Assembly: GCA_023954795.1 (NCBI GenBank)
Contig: JAGSHA010000254.1
Location: forward strand, 1-5,226
Source of the DNA: Oceanospirillaceae bacterium
Lineage (GTDB): Bacteria > Pseudomonadota > Gammaproteobacteria > Pseudomonadales > Balneatricaceae
Direction: 5' to 3'
Length of the DNA stretch: 5,226 bases
Positions 1-5,175 of this stretch are shown here, piece after piece. The position numbers and the translations under genes were made by a program. The first letter of the stretch is position 1, and every line of letters begins with the position of its first letter. The notes beneath the pieces are model-generated. The model was not told where the DNA came from and ran no database searches. It was given only the letters and a program-made list of their open reading frames with translations.

Positions 1-224
1 ACTACCTGATGCGCCCGGATGTGATCGCCGAGATCACCGACTACGTGTGGTACGCCAATCCTAACAAAGACGCGACCTCGCTGATTGATCAGGAGATCGC
101 CCGCAACCCCGCGATCTACCCAACACAAGAGACTAAACAAAACCTGTTTATCAGCGAACAGGTCACACCAAAGATTGCCAAGGTCCGCAACCGTGTCTGG
201 TCTGATCTTAAAGCCGGACGCTAA
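1..224 (+). CDS. potF: Polyamine (putrescine/spermidine) ABC transporter substrate-binding protein, C-terminal end only
   Basis: Partial gene: the reading frame is already open at the left edge (first full codon at base 3) and stops at TAA 222-224, giving about 74 C-terminal residues of a protein that is normally about 360-370 long. The tail reads YLMRPDVIAEITDYVWYANP, followed by NPAIYP, a PKI segment and an ending VRNRVWSDLKAGR. These match the C-terminus of the PotD/PotF family as I remember it (E. coli PotF has RPDVIA, a YANAN block, NPGIYPP and a basic end). Family members are periplasmic receptors that hand putrescine or spermidine to an inner-membrane ABC permease. The signal peptide and most ligand residues lie outside the window, so substrate choice cannot be read. 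The last 13 codons are repeated downstream at 520-558. The rest of the pot operon is presumably upstream. Other polyamine-binding paralogues (SpuD/SpuE type) are possible. Confidence 0.87.
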   Translation, partial: YLMRPDVIAEITDYVWYANPNKDATSLIDQEIARNPAIYPTQETKQNLFISEQVTPKIAKVRNRVWSDLKAGR

Positions 225-255
225 CTGACTGTTTCGAGCGAACTGCCGCCCTCAT
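184..255 (+). repeat. 72-bp direct repeat, copy 1 (spans the potF stop codon)
   Basis: Bases 184-255 recur at 518-589 with 68 of 72 identical and no gaps. The copies are offset by exactly 334 bases. This copy covers the last potF codons, the TAA stop and 31 bases beyond it. All four differences are transitions, which suggests a fairly recent duplication. Confidence 0.93.
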
Positions 256-260
256 ATGCA

Positions 261-282
261 TTCCCACGCAGGAGCATGGGAA
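261..282. repeat. REP-like palindrome 1
   Basis: TTCCCACGC (261-269) and GCATGGGAA (274-282) form a 9-bp stem with one G-T wobble around the loop AGGA. The unit, followed by CGAG, resembles the widespread gammaproteobacterial repeat of the form GTTCCCACGC..GCGTGGGAACG. That resemblance is from memory. Such units are often scattered between genes and linked to REP-associated tyrosine transposases, but none is encoded here. Confidence 0.6.
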
Positions 283-328
283 CGAGGGGGTTCGGGTGGC
301 AAATCCCTCTGATGCAAGGGGCACCTCT

Positions 329-354
329 GGTTCCCATGGTCCCCCGTGGGAACC
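329..354. repeat. REP-like palindrome 2
   Basis: GGTTCCCATG (329-338) pairs with CGTGGGAACC (345-354), giving a 10-bp stem with one wobble and the loop GTCCCC. It shares the TTCCCA..TGGGAA core with the palindrome at 261-282, 47 bases away, so the two probably make up one two-hairpin repeat unit (BIME-like). It is not followed by a T-run, so a terminator role is unlikely. Confidence 0.6.
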
Positions 355-516
355 TATACAAGCGTGAGGCTCGCACAATCGTAATCGTAGATTTTTGGAT
401 ACGGACGATACCGCATAAACAAGCGCTACGATGAAACCGCCCTACTGAGTATGAGCCAAAGAGCAGATCAAACTATATCAATCGCCAGATGCAGACGGGT
501 GAAGTAAAGAGACTAT

Positions 517-558
517 ATCCGCAACCGTATCTGGTCTGATCTTAAAGCCGGACGCTGA
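517..558 (+). pseudogene. Vestigial second potF C-terminus
   Basis: The frame ATC CGC AAC CGT ATC TGG and onward encodes IRNRIWSDLKAGR and ends in TGA at 556-558. This is the same tail as the intact potF end at 183-224, with Val changed to Ile and TAA changed to TGA. The match to potF breaks off upstream of 518, and an in-frame TAA lies at 505-507, so nothing here can be translated as a binding protein. It is either the stump of a deleted paralogue or the result of a local duplication. Confidence 0.75.
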
Positions 559-589
559 CTGACTGTTTCGAGCGGACTGCCGTCCTCAT
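518..589 (+). repeat. 72-bp direct repeat, copy 2
   Basis: Second copy of 184-255. Differences fall at 529 (A for G), 557 (G for A, turning TAA into TGA), 575 (G for A) and 583 (T for C). Recombination between the copies would remove 334 bases, including both REP-like hairpins, and would leave one potF tail followed by the terminator at 638-690. Confidence 0.93.
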
Positions 590-637
590 TCGGGCGGTAT
601 ATCTCCCGGATCTGAAGGTGCATTAGATCCGTTCTTC

Positions 638-690
638 TCCCCGACTTAAGTTTGGTTGTCGCTCAGCCAGATGTATGTCGGGGATTTTTT
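638..690 (+). terminator. Rho-independent terminator for the rightward pot transcript
   Basis: TCCCCGAC (638-645) pairs perfectly with GTCGGGGA (677-684), immediately followed by six Ts (685-690). The 31-base loop can form a smaller stem (TGGTT with AGCCA, one wobble). It reads on the plus strand only, because the minus-strand side has no T-run. It probably served potF directly before the 334-base segment separated them. A perfect 6-bp dyad just upstream (608-630) may add to the structure. Confidence 0.85.
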
Positions 691-772
691 AACAGAATGT
701 TACGTCAGTAAAAGGACAATATTGAAAGACGTTTCCCACGATGAAAGTGCTTATGTCAGGATAGAAAACCGC

Positions 773-1717
773 CTAGCTGCACTCATCCCTCAGCTCTGCG
801 GGATGCAGTGAGGAGACGATGTCCGAAAACATCTCAACGGCTTTTGGCTGCTGTGCACGTTTCTTAACAATAGACGCGATACCCAGCGTATAGAAACGGT
901 TTTCCCCCGCTATCATCCTTAACTGAGCATTGTCCACGTAAGGCCTGGCATAGTCTTCCGGCAAGAACGCGATATATTTACCCGACAGAATCATGGCTAA
1001 CCGCGTCTCATAGAAATACGCTGTGCCTTTCAGGCTCATACACGACAGCTGTTCGTTCGCTTCCTCATGGGGTTTCAGACCCGGTTGTATCGCTGTGAAC
1101 TGGTTAATCACCTCATCGGTAATCTCTGCCTCATCAAGGTCAAACAGCGGACTGGTTGGCCCACAATATAAGCGACAGACATCACTATAAAGAGGAAGGT
1201 ACTCCAACCCATCCAGCTGACGATGATAAGGCGCCAAACCCACATCAGCCTCATCATTGAGCAGCATCCGCTCTATCTCAGACATCGAGCACACCTCACT
1301 TCGCAATGAGATATCCGGTGCCTGGGTGAAGAACTGACTGATCATTTCAGGAAATTTAGCCCGGGGATCCAGACTCATCCCATCACTCACAACGATACGC
1401 AAATTCCCCGCAGGGTTTTGGCTCATCTCATTGACGGTATCGCGAAACTCATCCAGTGAGCTTAATAACGTATTGGTCATCTCATAGATAACACGCCCTT
1501 CATCGGTCAGGGAAAAGCCACCTCGTCCACGACGACACAGAGTCAGATTCAGGCGTGACTCCAAGTTAGAGATGTGGATGCTGATGGTTGAACGACTAAT
1601 ATTCAGCTCGGTTTCAGCAGCAGAAAAGCCGCCATTATCGACCACAGCTTTGAATATACGCAGCTGTTTAATTTCGAAATCACTGACCTGCCCAAGCGCA
1701 TAATTGTTCGTACTCAT
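773..1717 (-). CDS. LysR-type transcriptional regulator, divergent from the aldehyde dehydrogenase gene
   Basis: A 314-residue protein, typical LysR length. Residues about 14-75 form the winged helix-turn-helix: KQLRIFKAVVDNGGFSAAE, then LNISRSTISIHISNLESRL, then a wing ending GFSLTDEGR. Residues about 105-300 fit the periplasmic-binding-like effector domain, starting NLRIVVSDG. LysR proteins are cytoplasmic and usually tetrameric; they bind between divergent genes and activate the neighbour when a small metabolite binds. The ATG at 1717 has AGAAG about 8 bases upstream, a usable ribosome site. The position beside a dehydrogenase and an omega-aminotransferase suggests that it senses an omega-amino acid or the derived semialdehyde. 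The HTH resembles my memory of BauR-type regulators of beta-alanine use, but I would not assign that name. Function as a LysR regulator is secure; the effector is inferred. Confidence 0.93.
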   Translation of the reverse strand: MSTNNYALGQVSDFEIKQLRIFKAVVDNGGFSAAETELNISRSTISIHISNLESRLNLTLCRRGRGGFSLTDEGRVIYEMTNTLLSSLDEFRDTVNEMSQNPAGNLRIVVSDGMSLDPRAKFPEMISQFFTQAPDISLRSEVCSMSEIERMLLNDEADVGLAPYHRQLDGLEYLPLYSDVCRLYCGPTSPLFDLDEAEITDEVINQFTAIQPGLKPHEEANEQLSCMSLKGTAYFYETRLAMILSGKYIAFLPEDYARPYVDNAQLRMIAGENRFYTLGIASIVKKRAQQPKAVEMFSDIVSSLHPAELRDECS

Positions 1718-1876
1718 GCGTTATCTTCTAAAACTGAACGTTTATAAATCATAACCCGACACCCATAACTTGATTGATATATTGCGAGCTAATTCCTGTC
1801 ATCTAAAAATAAATACCCACAGAAAGCATCGCGAATTCAATGCTTTCCAGTGTAAGAAAGTTAAGGGCCAACAACA
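1718..1876. promoter_or_regulatory. Divergent control region between the LysR and dehydrogenase genes
   Basis: These 159 AT-rich bases separate two divergent start codons, the usual site for LysR-type operators. The rightward gene has the Shine-Dalgarno-like AAGGG at 1863-1867, nine bases before its ATG. A weak rightward promoter could be TTGCGA (1782-1787) with TAAAAA (1804-1809), spacing 16. Leftward, TATGAT (complement of 1748-1753) could be a -10 box, but I see no good -35 box. The hexamer CATAAC occurs at 1750 and 1764. No clean T-N11-A dyad stood out, so the exact operator is open. Confidence 0.55.
1822..1847. promoter_or_regulatory. Perfect 8-bp dyad, possible operator or leader hairpin
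   Basis: GAAAGCAT (1822-1829) and ATGCTTTC (1840-1847) are perfect inverted repeats with a 10-base spacer, 30 bases before the dehydrogenase start codon. It could be a regulator site overlapping the transcription start, or an RNA hairpin in the leader. It lies closer to the start codon than a normal LysR activation site would. Confidence 0.45.
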
Positions 1877-3325
1877 ATGAAATTAGAAAACGTTTTGCGT
1901 GAAGCCGCCTTCATCGATGGTCAATGGACATCTGCCAAGTCCGGTAAAACAATGCCAGTCATCAACCCCGCCACTGGCGTTCAGATTGCTACCGTTCCTG
2001 ATCTGGATGTAAATGAAGCCAAACAAGCCATTGAAGCGGCGAGTGCTGCGTTTAAAAGCTGGAAGAAAACCACAGCCAAACAACGTGCAACACTGCTCAA
2101 CCGTTGGTTCCAGCTGATTACCGATAACGCCGATGCGCTTGCGGAACTGTTAACCGTTGAACAAGGTAAGCCGCTACGTGAAGCGAAAGGCGAAGTACTG
2201 TCATGCGCCTCTTTCTTTGAGTGGTTTGGCGAGGAAGCCAAGCGAACCTATGGCGAAAACATCCCGTCCAACACCAACAGCACCCGCTTACTGACCGTTA
2301 AGCAACCTATCGGTGTGGTCTCTGCAATCACACCATGGAATTTCCCTATCTCCATGATTGCCCGCAAAGCGGCACCCGCCATAGCAGCGGGCTGCACGAT
2401 TGTGATCAAACCCGCTGAAGACACCCCACTTTGCGCATTGGCGCTGGCGGCGCTGGCAGAAGAAGCTGGCATCCCATGTGGTGTCATCAATGTTGTGACA
2501 ACGGCCAATCCGATTGAAATCGGTCATGAGCTGTGCACCAACCCGATCGTGAAGAAGGTCTCTTTCACGGGCTCTACACCGGTTGGCAAGACCATTCTTG
2601 GGTTGGCGGCGAAAACCGTGAAGAAAGCCTCCATGGAGCTTGGCGGTAACGCCCCATTTATCGTGTTTGATGATGCGGATCTGGAACCGGCTGTGGCGGG
2701 TGCAATCGCATCAAAATACCGAAATGCAGGCCAGACCTGCATCTGCACCAACCGCATCTTCGTTCAGGCAGGTATCTACGACAAGTTTGTCGCTCGCTTT
2801 CAGGAAGAAGTGGAAAAATTCACCATCGGATCCGGGCTTGACGCAAGCACTGATATTGGCCCTCTGATCAATGAAGCTGCGGTCGCAAAAACCGACGGCC
2901 TTGTCCGTCGCGCACTGGAAGAAGGCGCTGAACTGAAAAGCGGTGGTCAGCAAGACTCCGCCGGTGATCGCTTCTACCAGCCAACGCTGCTAACCAATGT
3001 TCGCGATGACATGGAGATCGCTCAGGCTGAACTGTTTGGCCCGATCTCAACGATCTTTAAGTTCGAAGACGAAGAAGAGGTGGTTGAACGTGCCAATAAC
3101 ACACCGTATGGGTTGGCCGCCTATGTATACACACGTGACATTGGCCGGGTTTGGCGTGTATCCGAAGATCTGGAATACGGCATGGTCGGTGTGAACGAAG
3201 GCATGATCTCCAACGAGCTGGCGCCATTTGGCGGTGTTAAAGAGTCAGGTATCGGTCGTGAAGGCTCCCGACACGGCATGGACGACTATATGGAACTGAA
3301 ATACATCTGCATGGGCGGTATCTAA
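1877..3325 (+). CDS. gabD: NAD(P)-dependent succinate-semialdehyde-type aldehyde dehydrogenase
   Basis: A complete 482-residue protein, the same length as E. coli GabD. It would oxidise a carboxylated semialdehyde (succinate semialdehyde to succinate being the family reaction) in the cytoplasm. Visible landmarks: TPWNFP with the oxyanion-hole Asn155; cofactor motif KPAED at 178-182; FTGST at 230-234; general base Glu254 in MELGGNAPF; nucleophile Cys288 in NAGQTC, with a second Cys at 290; Glu385 in ELFGP; and a C-terminal PFGGVKESGIGREGS block. Arg123, Arg282 and Ser445 align, by my recollection, with the carboxylate-binding residues of human SSADH, supporting a substrate with a terminal carboxylate. 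Glu181 stands where E. coli GabD has Ser, favouring NAD over NADP (inference). The ATG at 1877 follows AAGGG. The aminotransferase 316 bases downstream could supply the semialdehyde. Glutarate or malonate semialdehyde are alternative substrates. Confidence 0.9.
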   Translation: MKLENVLREAAFIDGQWTSAKSGKTMPVINPATGVQIATVPDLDVNEAKQAIEAASAAFKSWKKTTAKQRATLLNRWFQLITDNADALAELLTVEQGKPLREAKGEVLSCASFFEWFGEEAKRTYGENIPSNTNSTRLLTVKQPIGVVSAITPWNFPISMIARKAAPAIAAGCTIVIKPAEDTPLCALALAALAEEAGIPCGVINVVTTANPIEIGHELCTNPIVKKVSFTGSTPVGKTILGLAAKTVKKASMELGGNAPFIVFDDADLEPAVAGAIASKYRNAGQTCICTNRIFVQAGIYDKFVARFQEEVEKFTIGSGLDASTDIGPLINEAAVAKTDGLVRRALEEGAELKSGGQQDSAGDRFYQPTLLTNVRDDMEIAQAELFGPISTIFKFEDEEEVVERANNTPYGLAAYVYTRDIGRVWRVSEDLEYGMVGVNEGMISNELAPFGGVKESGIGREGSRHGMDDYMELKYICMGGI

Positions 3326-3389
3326 CCGCGCTTATTGCGACCTGATCGCTCAGTTCCAAACAGGTTTTCTCGAAAACACGCTTTTGATA

Positions 3390-3417
3390 TGTCGGGAGGG
3401 AGTTCTCTCGCCCGGCA
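3390..3417 (+). terminator. Possible weak terminator after the dehydrogenase gene
   Basis: TGTCGGG (3390-3396) pairs with CCCGGCA (3411-3417) with one wobble; the inner GGGA/TCTC bases can extend the stem. Only TTT follows, so termination would be weak. It lies 64 bases after the dehydrogenase stop codon. Confidence 0.4.
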
Positions 3418-3428
3418 TTTCTGCGCCC

Positions 3429-3479
3429 GTTAAATTCAGCCCCTCTTTTCCGATAGAAAAGATCATGGGGCAATTTAAC
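3429..3479. repeat. Large 51-base three-part hairpin
   Basis: Three perfectly paired blocks nest around the loop CGATA. GTTAAATT (3429-3436) pairs with AATTTAAC (3472-3479), GCCCC (3439-3443) with GGGGC (3467-3471), and TCTTTTC (3444-3450) with GAAAAGA (3456-3462). The only unpaired bases in the arms are CA on the left and TCAT on the right, so 20 base pairs form in total. There is no T-run on the plus strand, so it is not a standard terminator. It may be an mRNA-stabilising hairpin, a regulator site or a small repeat unit. Confidence 0.75.
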
Positions 3480-3612
3480 CACTTTCCGAAAAACCATTTC
3501 TCAGCGCATCAGGGTTAATACGTCGGTTAAATGTTTGGGAAATCTTAATGTTTAGATCGAAACCCAACTATTTTTCGGCTCAGCCCATCAACATATCTTA
3601 TTCACAAGTTCC

Positions 3613-3642
3613 TTGGTAATTGCACACCTCAACTTGTATATA
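3613..3642 (+). promoter_or_regulatory. Possible promoter abutting the aminotransferase start
   Basis: TTGGTA (3613-3618) and TATATA (3637-3642) are spaced 18 bases and resemble sigma-70 boxes. The -10 box overlaps the first candidate ATG (3642), so transcription from it would begin near 3649, before the second in-frame ATG at 3657. AT-rich chance matches are common, so this is tentative. Confidence 0.3.
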
Positions 3643-4973
3643 TGGCTACTAACACAATGAAAAATTACAAAAACCTAGATGCCTTTTGGATGCCCTTTAC
3701 ACCCAACAGAGCATTTAAAGAAAACCCTCGTATCGTTTCCCGTACTGAAGGAGTTTTCTGCCATACGGATGATGGTCGTAAAATTTTAGATGCAACGGCG
3801 GGCCTGTGGTGCGTTAACGCCGGACATGCTCGTCCGCAAATTGCAGAAGCAATTGCTAAGCAAGCCCACGAGCTGGATTTCACCTCGCCTTTTAACTTCG
3901 GCCATGACATCGGTTTCGAGTTTGCTGAACGCTTAATTCAGCACACCCCAAACCCGCTGAATAAAGTGTTCTTCGCCAATTCGGGTTCAGAAGCGGTCGA
4001 AAGTGCGCTGAAGATTGCACTGGCCTACCAGAACTCCCGTGGCAAATCAGGCAAGTTCAAGCTGATTGGACGTGAAATGGCCTACCACGGTGTTAACTTC
4101 GGCGGCATCTCCGTCGGCGGCCTGACACCAAACCGCAAAGGCTTCGGTCCCCTGCTACCGGTTGATCACCTGCCGCACACGCTGGATCTGGAGAACAATA
4201 CGTTCAGTAAAGGTTTGCCAGAAGCCGGGCTTGAAAAAGCTGATGCACTGGAAGAGCTGATCAAGTTCCATGATGCCAGCAGCATTGCCGCGGTTATCGT
4301 AGAACCGATCAGCGGTGCCGGTGGTGTGATTCTGCCGCCAAAAGGCTACCTGAAACGTCTGCGCGAAATCTGTACAGCCCATGACATCCTGCTGATCTTT
4401 GATGAAGTGATCACTGGCTGGGGCCGACTCGGTTCAGCATTTGCCGCTGTCGAGTTTGATGTGGTACCGGATATGATCGTATCCGCAAAAGGGATCACCA
4501 ACGGTATCGTTCCGCTGGGTGCCGTGTTCGTTGCTGATCATATTCACGACACGATCATGGACAATGCAGCCGAAGGCGCTATCGAGTTCTACCACGGCTA
4601 TACCTACTCGGCTAACCCTGTAGCCTGTGCGGCAGGCCTGGCGACGCTGGATATTTATGAGCAGGAAGGCCTCCTGACCCGCGCCGCTGGCGATATCGGC
4701 GAATACTGGGAGAACGCCCTGCACTCCTTAAAAGATATCGAACAGGTTGTGGATATCAGAAACTATGGCTTGATCGGCGCTGTGCAGTTTAAGCAGCCAG
4801 CCGGCACCACAGCGCCTATCGGTGGGAAATTCCAGGTCGCCTGTTATGACAACGATGTCATGATTCGCGCAATGGGCAACATCATCGCCTTCTCCCCACC
4901 GCTGACGATCAACCCTGAAGAAATTGACCAACTGATTGCGGCTATCCGCAAGACGGCTAAAGAGCTTTTCTAA
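3642..4973 (+). CDS. Class III omega-amino acid:pyruvate aminotransferase (beta-alanine:pyruvate type)
   Basis: A complete 443-residue PLP enzyme of fold type I. It would transfer the amino group of an omega-amino acid (beta-alanine, possibly GABA) to pyruvate, giving alanine and a semialdehyde. Signatures: LDAFWMPFTPNRAFK near the N-terminus; GLWCVNAGH with Trp56; NSGSE at 113-117 for PLP phosphate; YHG at 148-150; IFDEVITGWGR with Asp254 for the PLP ring nitrogen; SAKGITNG with Schiff-base Lys283; HGYTYSANPVACAAG; and Arg409. Trp56, Lys283 and Arg409 correspond at a constant offset of five to Trp61, Lys288 and Arg414 of the P. putida enzyme as I recall it, so the carboxylate pocket looks kept. 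No Shine-Dalgarno motif precedes the ATG at 3642 or the one at 3657, so the start is uncertain by five codons. The semialdehyde product would suit the upstream dehydrogenase. A putrescine- or taurine-type transaminase is less likely. Confidence 0.9.
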   Translation: MATNTMKNYKNLDAFWMPFTPNRAFKENPRIVSRTEGVFCHTDDGRKILDATAGLWCVNAGHARPQIAEAIAKQAHELDFTSPFNFGHDIGFEFAERLIQHTPNPLNKVFFANSGSEAVESALKIALAYQNSRGKSGKFKLIGREMAYHGVNFGGISVGGLTPNRKGFGPLLPVDHLPHTLDLENNTFSKGLPEAGLEKADALEELIKFHDASSIAAVIVEPISGAGGVILPPKGYLKRLREICTAHDILLIFDEVITGWGRLGSAFAAVEFDVVPDMIVSAKGITNGIVPLGAVFVADHIHDTIMDNAAEGAIEFYHGYTYSANPVACAAGLATLDIYEQEGLLTRAAGDIGEYWENALHSLKDIEQVVDIRNYGLIGAVQFKQPAGTTAPIGGKFQVACYDNDVMIRAMGNIIAFSPPLTINPEEIDQLIAAIRKTAKELF

Positions 4974-5004
4974 GGAAGGTGCAAATAAGTCCTGTGGCGA
5001 CTCT

Positions 5005-5119
5005 GGCTTTCGGGAAGGTTCACAATCAAGGAAGTACTTTGCCGTAATACCCAATGGGGCACACTGTGTCTGGACCTTACAAAAAGTGCTGACACCGAGT
5101 GTAGACTTTCCCGAAAGCC
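5005..5119. repeat. 115-base element bounded by 12-bp inverted repeats
   Basis: GGCTTTCGGGAA (5005-5016) is a perfect inverted repeat of TTCCCGAAAGCC (5108-5119). Inside, ACACTGTGTC (5061-5070) pairs with GACAC (5091-5095) plus AGTGT (5098-5102), a 10-bp stem with a two-base bulge. This could be a miniature element or a folded RNA. Confidence 0.6.
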
Positions 5120-5140
5120 CCGTAGGGCAAGCCCTTAAGC

Positions 5141-5168
5141 CTGCATCTGCGGTGTTGCAGTTTTTGTT
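5141..5168 (+). terminator. Possible weak terminator downstream of the aminotransferase gene
   Basis: CTGCA (5141-5145) can pair with TGCAG (5156-5160), followed by TTTTTGTT. The stem is only 5 bp and competes with the larger inverted repeat around it. No better terminator for the aminotransferase transcript is visible. Confidence 0.3.
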
Positions 5169-5175
5169 AAGGACT

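Larger units (their letters stand above)
225..772. other. Long non-coding stretch between potF and the LysR gene
   Basis: These 548 bases hold no supported gene. Contents in order are the end of direct-repeat copy 1, two REP-like hairpins (261-282 and 329-354), about 160 bases with nothing recognisable, direct-repeat copy 2 (518-589), a small perfect dyad (GGATCT at 608-613 against AGATCC at 625-630) and a strong terminator (638-690). The remaining 80 bases up to the LysR stop have no clear structure, and I see no T-tailed hairpin that would end the leftward LysR transcript. Confidence 0.7.
3326..3641. other. Structured intergenic gap between dehydrogenase and aminotransferase genes
   Basis: No gene is supported in these 316 bases. 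Its first half carries three hairpins in a row: GTTTTC/GAAAAC at 3364-3377, a GC-rich stem at 3390-3417 and a large 51-base dyad at 3429-3479. The second half is AT-rich, has GGTTAA twice (within about 3512-3530), and ends in a possible promoter touching the aminotransferase start. The length and the hairpins argue that the two enzyme genes are not a tight operon. Confidence 0.65.

Noticed and set aside
184..589. The 72-bp repeats as target-site duplications of a transposon
   Set aside because: They are far longer than known target-site duplications, they differ at four bases, and no terminal inverted repeats or transposase lie between them.
3237..3497. An 86-residue minus-strand open frame across the dehydrogenase end and the hairpin region
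   Set aside because: It is antisense to the conserved dehydrogenase C-terminus and then crosses all three hairpins. Its composition does not resemble a real protein.
4974..5175. A riboswitch in the leader of the possible gene at 5176
   Set aside because: I looked for known TPP, c-di-GMP, glutamine and guanidine-II consensus features and found none. The dyads alone do not support a specific class.
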